NCBI GenBank assembly: GCA_003249935.1
Contig: QKHT01000089.1
Span: forward strand, 1-51,412
Length of the DNA stretch: 51,412 nt
Direction of reading: 5' to 3'
Source: Bacteroidota bacterium
GTDB taxonomy: Bacteria; Bacteroidota; Bacteroidia; Bacteroidales; UBA5342
In this document: piece by piece, positions 34,504 through 44,218 of the stretch
How the letters are laid out: every line of letters begins with the position of its first letter
Position numbering within the stretch: the first letter of the stretch is position 1
Notes under the pieces: generated by a model
Seen by the model: the letters and a program-made list of their open reading frames with translations, nothing else
Database searches by the model: none
What the model was told of the DNA's origin: nothing
Program-made: the position numbers and the translations under genes

Positions 34504-34511
34504 CAAAGGTA
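34504..34511 (-). promoter_or_regulatory. Probable -7 box of the DEAD-box helicase gene
   Basis: TACCTTTG on the minus strand matches TAnnTTTG. The -33 element is not clear. The implied leader (34366 to about 34500) contains a direct repeat TCCCGGAA near 34386 and 34432. The DNA from 34512 to 34761 has no gene that I can support. Confidence 0.55.
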
Positions 34512-34761
34512 ATGGTTCTTTTGAATTAATTTGGGTATTATTAGGCTAATTAGCTCATTTAGTGCGCTATTTACAGAATATTAACGATTATGAGGCTATT
34601 GGTTCGCCAAAACATAAAAAAAACTAAGCTGAATGACTATTGTACCCTATTATCACTGCAACAATTTGAAGATAGGCCAATTATAGTACCACACAATAAG
34701 CTTTAGGCAAGAACGAACAGCCATAAAGATTTGACATAGAACAATAACCGAAAAAAATAGC

Positions 34762-34769
34762 TACTTTTG
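34762..34769 (+). promoter_or_regulatory. -7 box of der
   Basis: TACTTTTG matches TAnnTTTG and lies 15 bp before the ATG of der. It excludes the in-frame TTG at 34767 as the start. No TTTG is seen at the right spacing upstream. Confidence 0.55.
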
Positions 34770-34784
34770 CAAAAAATATTTTCA

Positions 34785-36095
34785 ATGGGTAATTTAGTAG
34801 CGATAGTGGGTCGACCCAACGTGGGTAAGTCGACATTGTTTAACAGGCTCACGGAAACACGTCGCGCAATAGTAGACGAAACTGCCGGTGTAACCCGCGA
34901 CCGACAGTATGGTAAAGTAATTTGGAACGGGAAAGAATTCTCGGTAATAGATACCGGTGGCTATGTTGTGAATAGCGACGATACTTTCGAAAAGGAAATA
35001 CGTAAACAGGTTTTTTTAGCTATCGAAGAAGCTGATGCCATTATTTTTGTAGTAGATGTTTGTACTGGCATTACTGATATGGACGAGGCTGTAGCCGATA
35101 TTTTACGGCGGGCAGATAAAAAAGTATTTTTGGCTGTAAATAAAGTTGACAATAACGCCCGTCAGGATGATGCCTATGAGTTTTATGGGTTAGGTTTAGG
35201 CAACTATCACAATTTGTCATCAATTAATGGTTCGGGAACCGGCGACTTACTTGATGAAATTGTAGATGCTTTGCAATTTGAGGAAGAGCAACCACTGGAA
35301 CCCGATATTCCGAAAATCGCCGTAGTTGGTCGTCCGAATGTGGGTAAATCATCGTTGATAAATGCATTTATGGACGAAGAACGCAATATTGTTACCGATA
35401 TTGCCGGAACCACACGCGATGCAATTACAACACATTACAACAAATTTGGTTATAATTTTTATCTTATTGATACGGCTGGTATTCGAAAAAAAGGTAAGGT
35501 AAGTGAAGATTTGGAATTTTATTCGGTAATGCGTTCGATACGTGCCATTGAATATGCCGACATTTGTATATTAATGATTGATGCAGTTCGTGGTTTGGAG
35601 GCTCAGGACCTTAATATTGCCAATATTATTATGCGAAACCGCAAAGGGATGGTGGTTGTGGTAAACAAATGGGACTTGATTGAGAACAAAGGGAATAACA
35701 CAGCACTGGAATACGAAAAAGCACTTAAAGAACGCTTTGCCCCATACACTGATTTTACTGTAATTTTTGCCTCGGCTATCAGTAAACAGCGTATTCATAA
35801 AGCACTGGATGTTGCGATGCAGGTTTTTGAGAATCGCAAACGTAAGGTTCGTACATCAGAAATTAATGAATATTTGTTGCCACTTATCGAGGCTTATCCC
35901 CCACCGGCACTTAAAGGAAAAACGATTAAAATTAAATATATTAGTCAGTTGCCAACGCAAACGCCATCTTTTGCGTTTTTCACCAACTTGCCACAATACG
36001 TTAAGGCTCCATACAAGCGGTTTCTTGAAAACAAAATTCGAGAGAAATGGGATTTTTCGGGCGTACCAATTTCGATATATATCCGCGATAAATAG
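34785..36095 (+). CDS. der: Ribosome-assembly GTPase Der (EngA)
   Basis: 436 aa from the ATG at 34785 ([17 protein letters not shown]). Two tandem GTPase domains each have a P-loop (GRPNVGKS), a switch (DETAGVTRD and DIAGTTRDA), DTAG/DTGG and NKxD (VNKVD, VNKWD). A KH-like domain closes the protein (about 350-436). Der is essential for maturation of the 50S subunit. The gene is monocistronic and ends at a terminator. Confidence 0.97.
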   Translation: MGNLVAIVGRPNVGKSTLFNRLTETRRAIVDETAGVTRDRQYGKVIWNGKEFSVIDTGGYVVNSDDTFEKEIRKQVFLAIEEADAIIFVVDVCTGITDMDEAVADILRRADKKVFLAVNKVDNNARQDDAYEFYGLGLGNYHNLSSINGSGTGDLLDEIVDALQFEEEQPLEPDIPKIAVVGRPNVGKSSLINAFMDEERNIVTDIAGTTRDAITTHYNKFGYNFYLIDTAGIRKKGKVSEDLEFYSVMRSIRAIEYADICILMIDAVRGLEAQDLNIANIIMRNRKGMVVVVNKWDLIENKGNNTALEYEKALKERFAPYTDFTVIFASAISKQRIHKALDVAMQVFENRKRKVRTSEINEYLLPLIEAYPPPALKGKTIKIKYISQLPTQTPSFAFFTNLPQYVKAPYKRFLENKIREKWDFSGVPISIYIRDK

Positions 36096-36100
36096 CACAA

Positions 36101-36141
36101 AAAAAAGGGCCGGTTCAATTTTATTTAACCGGTCCTTTTTT
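36101..36141 (+). terminator. Terminator of der
   Basis: The stem AAAAAAGGGCCGGTT / AACCGGTCCTTTTTT with an 11-nt loop ends in a T-run, 5 bp after the der stop. Confidence 0.9.
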
Positions 36142-36286
36142 TTGTTGTTTATTACCAAAGTACGTTAGACTAATATAATGCATTGATTATGTAAACATTA
36201 CACAACAATCTGCGTTTTTTAATTGCGGTATAACCCGGTTCAATTTTGTTGAACATCGAACATTCAAAATCTAACGTTCTATTGTA

Positions 36287-36670
36287 TTACTCTTCGAGCA
36301 AATCGCGCAAAGGCGATATAATGTCGCTCTCCCACCCTTCAACAATGTTTTCGTATGCCTCATCAGGTATATTTGTATGACGAAGCTCTAAACTGGTGCT
36401 TTCTTTATTAATGTGTAATTTAATTGTTACAATAGAAGGCTTTTCATCATCTTCGCCAAAATACCATTGCTGTTCAATTAGTTTATGTTGTTCGAAGCGT
36501 AAATTTTTTCCACAAATACTGCCATCGAACCACTCGAACTCGCTTCCCGGTTCAGCCGACATTACATTGGGTTCGCCCGACCACATGGTAATAATAAGTG
36601 GGTTGGTGAGGGCATTAAACACATCCTCGGGAAGTGCATTTATGGTAAAATATTTCTTAAAGTCTTTCAT
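36287..36670 (-). CDS. START-like/SRPBCC (AHSA1-type) protein
   Basis: 127 aa. The sequence matches the START-like fold of AHSA1-related proteins: FTINALPEDVFNALTNPLIITMW at the N-terminus and GWESDIISPLRDLLE in the final helix, which forms the ligand pocket. Function is not known; the family often binds hydrophobic ligands. A minus-strand TACCTTTG (36684-36691) with TTTG 18 nt upstream (36710-36713) is a good promoter, so it is transcribed alone. Confidence 0.85.
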   Translation of the reverse strand: MKDFKKYFTINALPEDVFNALTNPLIITMWSGEPNVMSAEPGSEFEWFDGSICGKNLRFEQHKLIEQQWYFGEDDEKPSIVTIKLHINKESTSLELRHTNIPDEAYENIVEGWESDIISPLRDLLEE

Positions 36671-36683
36671 TCTCTTTTTTGCA

Positions 36684-36713
36684 CAAAGGTAACAACTCTG
36701 TGTTATTCACAAA
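36684..36713 (-). promoter_or_regulatory. Promoter of the START-like gene
   Basis: On the minus strand, TTTG (36713-36710) and TACCTTTG (36691-36684) are 18 nt apart. The leader would be about 10 nt. The promoter lies just downstream of the DUF2490 operon. Confidence 0.65.
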
Positions 36714-36722
36714 AAGCGTCTT

Positions 36723-37418
36723 TTAATTGCTTTTGTTCTTTTTAAATATTGGCTTTAAAGAATAATTAAAACTGATACCGGCCAAATTGGCGGCTTTTGT
36801 TTTTTGAAGCCAGACCTGACGCATATAGTATATCGAAACTTCTTTACGTTTACCTACATCGAAGGTAAATCCTGCTCTGAACCGTCTTTTAGTAAAGCTT
36901 GCATCGCTTGTGTTGTAATACCATTCGTAACTGGCATAGGGTGAAGTAAACCATCCTTTGCGAGAATAATCCAGCGAGACACGGTAGCGCCAATAGTTTG
37001 ATGAAAGCGTTATATCGTCTTCAAACTCCGAATAATTGGCAAACATAATGCGTGATTTCAGCTTGAAACCATCGAATCGTGGCAAATCGTTGCCCAAAAA
37101 TACCGCATATCGGTTTTGCGGGTAAATTACCGTTTTGCTTTCGTACCATCCGTATTTGTAAATAGAACCAATAGAGGCAAAACCAGCTATTTTATACTCG
37201 GCTCCAACACCCAACAAGGCCTCGTTAAAGGTTTTAAAATCGAGCAATTTAATATCGGGACAAAAAGTAAACGATAGCTTTTTATTGTATGGCACGGTAA
37301 TATTAAACTCAGCCTTACCATAATTATGAGGAACTTTAGCCTCAACTTTATTTGCATTAATTAAAAGCAGTCCGATAAGCAGAACATTACCAGCTGATAA
37401 TGAAAATATCTTAATCAC
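36723..37418 (-). CDS. DUF2490-like outer-membrane beta-barrel protein
   Basis: 231 aa with a signal peptide (about 1-27, ending in NKVEA). The rest is a series of amphipathic beta strands with many Tyr, Trp and Phe and short turns (YASYEWYYNTS, VSIYYMRQVWLQ), as in outer-membrane barrels of the DUF2490 family. It is the third gene of an operon with DUF4956 and VTC-domain genes, 6 bp after the former. A role at the outer membrane linked to the phosphate polymer or cell envelope is a guess. Confidence 0.8.
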   Translation of the reverse strand: MIKIFSLSAGNVLLIGLLLINANKVEAKVPHNYGKAEFNITVPYNKKLSFTFCPDIKLLDFKTFNEALLGVGAEYKIAGFASIGSIYKYGWYESKTVIYPQNRYAVFLGNDLPRFDGFKLKSRIMFANYSEFEDDITLSSNYWRYRVSLDYSRKGWFTSPYASYEWYYNTSDASFTKRRFRAGFTFDVGKRKEVSIYYMRQVWLQKTKAANLAGISFNYSLKPIFKKNKSN

Positions 37419-37424
37419 CGGCTC

Positions 37425-38066
37425 TTAATAAAAAATGATTACTTCAGCGGTATCGCGCAACAGATTAATAGAGCCAACTTCATATCTTGTAATATTCAGA
37501 CCGGTTCTCTGCTTTAAATCTTCGAGCATTAAAGCCTGATTTTCGGGCTTAATAAGCTGTATTTTTTCGTACAAAATTACTTTCCTTTTTTCGCTTTTAA
37601 GGAGCTTATTGTGCTCTAAAATCCATATTATCCACAAAATAAGCAAATTTGCGCCAAGCAATTCTGAGTGGGAAATAAGTTTATTGGACAAGGAATTTAT
37701 AACTGTAATGCCAATTACGACAAAGAGATAAGTCATTTCCTTAATTGGAATTGCATCGGTACGATACCTCAAAATACCAAAAATAGCAAACAAACCCAGT
37801 GCAAAACCCAACTCAAGTTTAACCGTGTTCAATAAAAAACAAATCATAAAAATAACCACACTAAGTGCGATGTAGGTAAAGGCGTAGTAGGTATTATTTT
37901 CGTATTTAAGATAAAGAAATTTTACAAGAACAAAAACGAAGAAAAGGTTTTGGGCAAAACGCACGACCATTTCGAGCATATCAATACCACTCCAAAATGG
38001 TATATCGAAAAAACCGGAACTTACTGTGTCGTCTATTATTGGCGCAATTAAATTAAATATATTCAT
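37425..38066 (-). CDS. DUF4956 membrane protein
   Basis: 213 aa. About four hydrophobic helices in the N-terminal 140 residues (for example YYAFTYIALSVVIFMICFLL) are followed by a soluble C-terminal domain (KIQLIKPENQALMLEDLKQR). The signature LGFALGLFAIFGILRYRTDAIPIKEMTYLF identifies DUF4956. It overlaps the VTC-domain gene by 14 bp, which suggests tight coupling. Pairs of DUF4956 and VTC-domain genes are common in bacteria; the function of DUF4956 is unknown. Confidence 0.9.
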   Translation of the reverse strand: MNIFNLIAPIIDDTVSSGFFDIPFWSGIDMLEMVVRFAQNLFFVFVLVKFLYLKYENNTYYAFTYIALSVVIFMICFLLNTVKLELGFALGLFAIFGILRYRTDAIPIKEMTYLFVVIGITVINSLSNKLISHSELLGANLLILWIIWILEHNKLLKSEKRKVILYEKIQLIKPENQALMLEDLKQRTGLNITRYEVGSINLLRDTAEVIIFY

Positions 38067-38820
38067 TTGTTAATATTTTTTCTAATGATAATAAAACCGA
38101 TTTAAAACTATTTTGTTTCAAATCGGGTTCGAGCATGGCACGACCGATGCAATATTTGCTAAAACTTTTTGGTTTTACCCCCATTTCGCGGAGTATGTTT
38201 TCGAGTTTCGAATCGTGCAAATGGTTACTCTTTTTAATTTCGGCTACAACAAGATTTTCGAGCGATTTTTCTATGCCATTTTGTTTGAACCGTAAGCCAA
38301 CATCAATGGTGCACCTTTCTGCCGATTTGATAGAAACCAAAGTAATCCGGAAGAACGAGTTATTAATTACTTCCCGCAATTCGCCGGTATGATAGGGTAA
38401 TGCTTCAAATTCGAAAGATTTGAGTGAAGCTTCAATGTCGCCGTCAATGTAAGAGAAGGCGAGGCGTTTTTTGCGGGTTCGCCCTTTATTGTTTCTGTGT
38501 TTTAGTTCCAAAAACGTAAAACCATTAGACACATAGGTTCTTACTCTTATTTTGTATCTTTCGCCTTTGCGGTTATGGTGGTCAAAATACATTTTATTTT
38601 CCTTGGTGTCGAAATAGTAAGTGTTGTATTCCTGAAGTGCATTGTTACATACAACCAGAACACGGTAATCGTCTTTTAATAATGGCAACAACGCGCGTAG
38701 AATATCGGAATTAAAAAAGTATTTACTATCTACCCGATCCATTAATCCGGCAGACCCCATTTCATCGAGTTGTATCGGCAGAAATTCTGAAAGTTGCTGT
38801 TCAAGGCGATCCCTATCCAT
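38053..38820 (-). CDS. VTC-domain polyphosphate polymerase-like protein
   Basis: 255 aa, a stand-alone VTC domain, similar to the catalytic tunnel of the yeast vacuolar polyphosphate polymerase. The basic and acidic residues of the tunnel are seen in MDRVDSKYFF, KGERYKIRVRTY, FLELKHRNNKGRTRKKR and AEIKKSN. It has no membrane segment, so it may act at the inner membrane through DUF4956. It is the first gene of the three-gene operon. Confidence 0.9.
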   Translation of the reverse strand: MDRDRLEQQLSEFLPIQLDEMGSAGLMDRVDSKYFFNSDILRALLPLLKDDYRVLVVCNNALQEYNTYYFDTKENKMYFDHHNRKGERYKIRVRTYVSNGFTFLELKHRNNKGRTRKKRLAFSYIDGDIEASLKSFEFEALPYHTGELREVINNSFFRITLVSIKSAERCTIDVGLRFKQNGIEKSLENLVVAEIKKSNHLHDSKLENILREMGVKPKSFSKYCIGRAMLEPDLKQNSFKSVLLSLEKILTNEYI

Positions 38821-38965
38821 GTTGATGTTGTAAGTATTGGTAAAAATAGAAAAAATAGTGGTTAAAAAGTGATTTCCAAGCTCTAAATTTTAATATTATT
38901 GTAACATGGTTGCAATTATACCACATGTATGGCTTAGGTTCAACGCAAAACGGGATAATAAAATG

Positions 38966-38996
38966 AAAGGCGGCTCCATATTTTGAAGCCGCCTTT
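38966..38996 (-). terminator. Terminator of glnN
   Basis: The stem AAAGGCGGCT / AGCCGCCTTT lies 30 bp downstream of the glnN stop on the minus strand. The rest of 38821-39025 shows nothing else. Confidence 0.85.
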
Positions 38997-39025
38997 TTAT
39001 AAGCATAAAACTATTTTACAGTTTA

Positions 39026-41215
39026 TTATCTGTTGAACAAAAGTTCGCGATATTTTGGCAACGGCCACATTTCGTTGTCTACCACCAACTCAAGTTTATC
39101 GATATGGTAACGAATATCGTCGATAAACGGACGCACTTTTTGTTCGTAAGCAAATGCCTTTTCTTTGGCATGTTCAATTACATTGGCCTCCTTTCTTGCA
39201 TTAATCATCGCTTTAGTTTTTGCTTTGATTGATGAGATATGATGCGAAATATCCTTTATAAGTTCTTTGCGTGCACCTGCAAGTTCTTCGAATTCGCTGT
39301 CGGTAAAAATTTCCTTCAAGCCTTTTACGTTTTCGATAAGATGCGACTGGTAAGCCACAGCGGTTGGCACAATATGATTAATTGCCAAATCGCCAAGAAC
39401 GCGGGCTTCAATTTGTACCTTTTTAATAAATTTTTCGTACTCAACTTCCACACGGGCTTCGAGTTCGCGTTCGGACATGATACCACCTTCCACAAGTGCC
39501 TTTTTAGACGCAGGATCGAGGTATTTACCGATTGACTCAGGTGCGCTGGTAATATTGCTTAAACCACGACGAGCAGCTTCTTTTTTCCACTCATCCGAAT
39601 AACCATCACCATCGAAACGGATTGGAGTTGATTCTATAATGAGTTTTTTAATAACCTGGAAGATCGCTTCGTCTTTCTTAACACCACTTTTAATAAGGGC
39701 ATCCACATCTACTTTAAACTCGCGAAGTTGTTGTGCAACAGCAGCACTTAGTGCAGTCATTGCAGCAGCACAGTTAGCCGATGAACCTACGGCGCGGAAC
39801 TCGAAACGGTTACCGGTGAAAGCAAAAGGCGAAGTACGGTTACGGTCGGTGTTGTCGAGAAGAATTTCGGGCAAACGACCAATACCAAGTTTCAACGCTG
39901 TTTTTTCTTCCGGTGTCATTTTTTCGCTGGTTACTTTTTCAACTAAGTTTTCGAGCATAGCCGAAAGCTGCGTGCCACAGAATACCGATACAATTGCCGG
40001 AGGTGCTTCGTTAGCACCCAAACGGAAAGTATTGCTCATGGTAAGGATTGAAGCACGAAGCAAATCCTGATGTTTGTATACTGCAGAAATAACGTTTACG
40101 AAGAAAGTAAGGAACAACATGTTGCCTTTTGGATTTTTACCGGGCGAAAGCAAGTTTACGCCGGTATTGGTAGCCATAGACCAGTTGTTGTGTTTGCCCG
40201 AACCGTTGATGCCGGCAAATGGCTTTTCGTGCAACAGGATGGCAAACTTATGTTTGCGAGCCACACGTTTCATTACGTCCATAATCAGTTGGTTATGGTC
40301 GTTGGCAAGGTTACACTCTTCGAAAATCGGAGCCAACTCGAATTGGTTTGGTGCAACCTCGTTGTGACGGGTTTTTGCCGGAATACCCAATTTGTGAGCT
40401 TCCACTTCGATTTCCATCATAAAGTTGGTTACACGTTCAGGAATTGAACTGAAGTAGTGGTCTTCCAATTGTTGATCCTTAGCCGAGGCGTGGCCCATAA
40501 GGGTACGACCGGTAAGCATAAGGTCGGGACGGGTTAAATAAAGTGCTTCGTCGATAAGGAAATACTCCTGTTCCCAACCGAGGTTGTTGTGCACTTTAGT
40601 AATGTTTTTATCGAAATACTGACAAACATCGGTAGCTGCTTTATCCGAAGCAGCAAGTGCTTTGAGCAATGGCGTTTTATAATCAAGAGCTTCGCCGGTG
40701 TACGATATAAATATTGTAGGAATACACAAGGTAGTACCAACGATAAATGCTGGTGAAGTTACATCCCAAGCAGTATAACCGCGTGCTTCGAAAGTAGCAC
40801 GGATACCACCCGATGGGAATGAAGAGGCATCCGGTTCTTGCTGAGCAAGTAATTTGCCAGAGAAGTTAGAGATGATATTGCCACCTTCGCCATAATCGAT
40901 AAAACCGTCGTGTTTTTCGGCAGTACCATCGGTTAATGGTTGAAACCAGTGGGTATAATGTGTTGCGCCTTTATCAAGTGCCCATGATTTTAAACCAAGA
41001 GCAACGGCATCCGAAATTTTACGTTCGATTGTTGTACCGGCTTCGATGGCATCTAATACTGCTTCGTATGCATCTTTCGACAAATACTTCTGCATTGCTT
41101 CCTTACCAAAAACCAATTCACCATAATAATCGGTTACGCGTGGCGACGGCAGTGATACACTCACTGGCTGCCTTTTAAATAGCTCTCCTAAAGCCTGAAA
41201 ACGTAGTGTAGCCAT
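39026..41215 (-). CDS. glnN: Glutamine synthetase type III
   Basis: 729 aa, the large type III size (type I is about 470). It joins ammonia and glutamate with ATP. The start MATLRFQALGELFKRQPV and the catalytic segments NEVAPNQFELAPIFEE, KPFAGINGSGKHNNWS, and NRTSPFAFTGNRFEFRAVG are characteristic. The enzyme forms double hexamers in known examples. It has a terminator downstream. The 420-bp gap upstream, 41216-41638, holds its leader region and shows no gene or clear promoter match. Confidence 0.97.
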   Translation of the reverse strand: MATLRFQALGELFKRQPVSVSLPSPRVTDYYGELVFGKEAMQKYLSKDAYEAVLDAIEAGTTIERKISDAVALGLKSWALDKGATHYTHWFQPLTDGTAEKHDGFIDYGEGGNIISNFSGKLLAQQEPDASSFPSGGIRATFEARGYTAWDVTSPAFIVGTTLCIPTIFISYTGEALDYKTPLLKALAASDKAATDVCQYFDKNITKVHNNLGWEQEYFLIDEALYLTRPDLMLTGRTLMGHASAKDQQLEDHYFSSIPERVTNFMMEIEVEAHKLGIPAKTRHNEVAPNQFELAPIFEECNLANDHNQLIMDVMKRVARKHKFAILLHEKPFAGINGSGKHNNWSMATNTGVNLLSPGKNPKGNMLFLTFFVNVISAVYKHQDLLRASILTMSNTFRLGANEAPPAIVSVFCGTQLSAMLENLVEKVTSEKMTPEEKTALKLGIGRLPEILLDNTDRNRTSPFAFTGNRFEFRAVGSSANCAAAMTALSAAVAQQLREFKVDVDALIKSGVKKDEAIFQVIKKLIIESTPIRFDGDGYSDEWKKEAARRGLSNITSAPESIGKYLDPASKKALVEGGIMSERELEARVEVEYEKFIKKVQIEARVLGDLAINHIVPTAVAYQSHLIENVKGLKEIFTDSEFEELAGARKELIKDISHHISSIKAKTKAMINARKEANVIEHAKEKAFAYEQKVRPFIDDIRYHIDKLELVVDNEMWPLPKYRELLFNR

Positions 41216-41638
41216 AATTTTAATTTTATTCTATTAAATTGTCAATTTGTAAACTTTGCTGCAAATATCAGTAAAAATTTGAAATTTGAAAACAAAAACA
41301 TGATTTTTCTCAAAATATTCTGATTTTTTTTGATAAAAACGTCGAAAATAACAAATTACCCCTTGTAAAATCGACAATTTTGCAGGATTAAACAAAAATA
41401 GATTCAACAAGTATACCTTAGAACAGGGTTAATTCGCTACATTAACAATTGCATTCTGCACAGCAACTCTGTCAAATATCAAGCAAAACAACCAAATTGA
41501 TGTCTAAAATATATTATTATGATAGTTGAGAATGGATATAAATTACCTTCACCTACAAACATCGTTACACAAAAAGTGTATCGGATATCACCACAAAGGT
41601 CATATCAAATACACTTTTCAATGTTACAACCGGTGTTA
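41216..41638. other. Gene-free AT-rich region upstream of glnN
   Basis: The region carries only short shadow frames. On the minus strand the best -7 candidate for glnN is GATATTTG near 41263, one mismatch from consensus, without a well-spaced TTTG. I see no hairpin, tRNA or riboswitch that I can support. Confidence 0.5.
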
Positions 41639-43009
41639 TTACGCCATTTCGCGTTCAACTTCCTCAACCGTTATCGGAATTCTTTTGCCCATCACCCTTG
41701 CTCCGTGGCTGGTTATTTCTAAGGTGTCTTCGAGCCTGACACCGCCAAAACTGCGATAGTCCGTTAATTTATCGAAATTAATAAAATCACTATTTGTACC
41801 TGCTGCCTGCCATTGATCGATAAGTGCCGGAATAAAGTAAATTCCCGGTTCGTTTGTAACTACAAAACCCGGTTCGAGCCTTCGAGCCATACGCAGGTAG
41901 GCTGTGCCAAACTGTTCCGAACGTTTCACCTCGTGATTGTAGCCCACAAAGGTTTCGCCATAGTTTTCCATGTCGTGCACATCGAGGCCAAGCATGTGGC
42001 CCAACCCGTGAGGGAAAAAGAGGGCATGAGCTCCTGATGCGACTGCCTCGGCCGTATTGCCTTTCATTAGTCCCAATTGCTTTAAACCATCGGTAATAAC
42101 CGTAGCGGCCAAAAAATGCATATCGCGAAACAATACGCCGGGTTTTGCATTTTCGAGTACTGCGTTATTGGCAGCCAGTACAATATCGTAAATCTCTTTT
42201 TGCTTTTGGGTGAACCGGCCGCCAACCGGAATTGTGCGCGTATTATCGGTGGCATAATGGCGGTACGATTCGAAACCGGCATCGACAACCACCAGGTCGT
42301 TCTCAGCCAACAAATTATGATGGTGGTGATTGTGGAGTATCTGGCCGTTTTTCGAGAGAATAATGGGGAATGATATGCCAGCACCATATTTAAGTGTAAG
42401 CCCTTCCATTGTTCCTGCAATTTCGCTTTCGTACACACCCGGTTTGGCCATGTGCATAGCCGTGGTATGTATCAGGTAGGCCACTTCCATGGCTTTTTCC
42501 AGTTCGGCCAGCTCGCACGCTTCTTTTACCGAACGCAACGTAACACAAGCATTAATGAGTACCTGGCTGGCTTTTGGTTCCGAACCAATAAGTGCCGCAA
42601 TTTGCATTTGCTGTTCGGCACGGTAAGGCGGTAAAATATGAATAATTCGACCCTCTGCCACAGCTTGTGCCACTTTTTCGTTAAGTTTTTCGGGTGAACC
42701 GGTATTCGAAATACCGCATCGTTCGGCTTTTTGTTGCAACGGTTCGAAAGATCCAATCCAAATGGTATCTTCCATGGTCGGGTCTTCGCCAAAAAGCATC
42801 GATTCGCCACTATCGGCATCGATAACACCGGTAAGACCGGGTTCATCCAAACCAAAAAAGTATAAAAATGTGCTATCTTGTCGAAACCGGTAAATGTTTG
42901 CCCGGTAGTTCATGGGCGAGTCGGTATTACCTGGTATAAGAATTAAGCCACTTTTTACCAAAGCGATCAAACGATCACGGCGTGTTGCATAAGTATTGGA
43001 ACTGAACAT
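41639..43009 (-). CDS. pepP: Xaa-Pro aminopeptidase (M24B)
   Basis: 456 aa. It removes an N-terminal residue from peptides with proline at position 2. The N-terminal aminopeptidase-P domain (about 1-140) precedes the pita-bread catalytic domain with all five metal ligands: Asp243 in VVVDAGFE, Asp255 in YATDNTRT, His338 in HGLGHMLGLD, Glu387 in VTNEPGI and Glu427 in GVRLEDT. It has no signal peptide, so it is cytoplasmic. A minus-strand TAACTTTG box at 43040-43047 is the likely promoter. It would complement the proline-peptide theme of the hypD operon. Confidence 0.95.
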   Translation of the reverse strand: MFSSNTYATRRDRLIALVKSGLILIPGNTDSPMNYRANIYRFRQDSTFLYFFGLDEPGLTGVIDADSGESMLFGEDPTMEDTIWIGSFEPLQQKAERCGISNTGSPEKLNEKVAQAVAEGRIIHILPPYRAEQQMQIAALIGSEPKASQVLINACVTLRSVKEACELAELEKAMEVAYLIHTTAMHMAKPGVYESEIAGTMEGLTLKYGAGISFPIILSKNGQILHNHHHHNLLAENDLVVVDAGFESYRHYATDNTRTIPVGGRFTQKQKEIYDIVLAANNAVLENAKPGVLFRDMHFLAATVITDGLKQLGLMKGNTAEAVASGAHALFFPHGLGHMLGLDVHDMENYGETFVGYNHEVKRSEQFGTAYLRMARRLEPGFVVTNEPGIYFIPALIDQWQAAGTNSDFINFDKLTDYRSFGGVRLEDTLEITSHGARVMGKRIPITVEEVEREMA

Positions 43010-43223
43010 ATCAATTTATTTTAGTGTGTTTATAAAACTCAAAGTTACATTTTATTGGCAATTTCGGTACTAATGGGGTAAAAAGAGTTTTGGTTTTTTG
43101 CCGAGCCGGTTTACTAAAAAACAGAGCACATCCGGTTGTTGGATGGTTCAACCAAAAAAAGCAGTACAATGGTGCCGGTTTTTGTACCTCAACCCGAAGC
43201 AAGGGGTTCAGACAAAAATAAAA

Positions 43224-43251
43224 CAGGGAATCCCTTTGCGGAGATTCCCTG
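43224..43251 (-). terminator. Terminator of rluB
   Basis: The stem CAGGGAATC / GATTCCCTG is followed on the minus strand by a T-rich run, about 25 bp after the rluB stop. Confidence 0.85.
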
Positions 43252-43275
43252 ATTGTGTTTTAAAAAACTATTTGG

Positions 43276-44124
43276 TTACGACATTTTGAGCATATTGATC
43301 TCTTTTTCGGTAAGGAAGCGCCATTTGCCGCGCTCGATTTTCTTTTTAGTAAGACCAGCGAACATTACCCGATCGAGTTTTTCGACATTATAGCCTAAGT
43401 GTTCGAACATACGGCGAACAATACGGTTACGTCCCGAATGTATTTCGATGCCCAGTTGGGTAAAATCTTTGGGGTCAACAAAGCTGAGTTTGTCGGCTTT
43501 AATGGGACCATCCTCAAGTTCGATACCTTGCAGCATTTTTTCGAAGTGGAGATCCTCAAATTTTTTATCGAGGAACACATGATATATTTTTTTTCGTTCG
43601 TACTTTGGATGGGTAAGTCGGGCGGCCACATCGCCATCGTTGGTAAGAAGGAGTACGCCCGTGGTGTTGCGGTCAAGTCGACCAACCGGAAACACGCGCT
43701 CGGTACAAGCCCCTTTGATATAGTCCATAACAGTACGCAAACCACCGGGGTCTTCGACAGTGGTTACGCAATCTTTGGGTTTATTGAGCAGGATGTACAC
43801 CTTTTTTTCGCCAAGTACTATTTTGCCTTTGTAGGTTACCTTGTCATTTGGCTTAACCTTGTAACCCATTTCGGTTACCACTTTACCATTTACCGAAACG
43901 TCGCCACCTGCAATTAATGTATCGGCATCGCGACGAGAACAAAGTCCGCCATTGGCCAAAAACTTATTGAGTCGCATGTCTGCTGCATGTTTTATTACCC
44001 CCGCAGCTTTATCGGCCTTTGTTACCGGGCGCGACAGTTTTTGCCGTGGTTTGGGTGCAGGAGCTGCCTTTTTTTGGGCTTCCTGCTTTTTTATATCTTT
44101 TCCGAAAAACGATGATGGTTTCAT
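43276..44124 (-). CDS. rluB: Ribosomal large-subunit pseudouridine synthase (RluB family)
   Basis: 282 aa. A basic low-complexity extension (about 1-48, rich in Lys, Ala, Pro) precedes an S4 RNA-binding domain (MRLNKFLANGGLCSRRDADT, about 50-110). The catalytic domain follows with Asp151 in FPVGRLDRNTTGVLLLTNDG. RluB/RluE/RluF-type enzymes isomerise uridine in 23S or 16S rRNA; the closest match is RluB. The start lies 94 bp after the prfB stop on the same strand, so the two may share a transcript. Confidence 0.92.
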   Translation of the reverse strand: MKPSSFFGKDIKKQEAQKKAAPAPKPRQKLSRPVTKADKAAGVIKHAADMRLNKFLANGGLCSRRDADTLIAGGDVSVNGKVVTEMGYKVKPNDKVTYKGKIVLGEKKVYILLNKPKDCVTTVEDPGGLRTVMDYIKGACTERVFPVGRLDRNTTGVLLLTNDGDVAARLTHPKYERKKIYHVFLDKKFEDLHFEKMLQGIELEDGPIKADKLSFVDPKDFTQLGIEIHSGRNRIVRRMFEHLGYNVEKLDRVMFAGLTKKKIERGKWRFLTEKEINMLKMS

Positions 44125-44218
44125 TTTTTTATTCTCTTTTTGTCTTTATGCTTTTATAAGACAGATTGTTGTTTTGTTTGTATCCCTCTAAAATATGTAC
44201 ACACGTGCGGATGGATGG

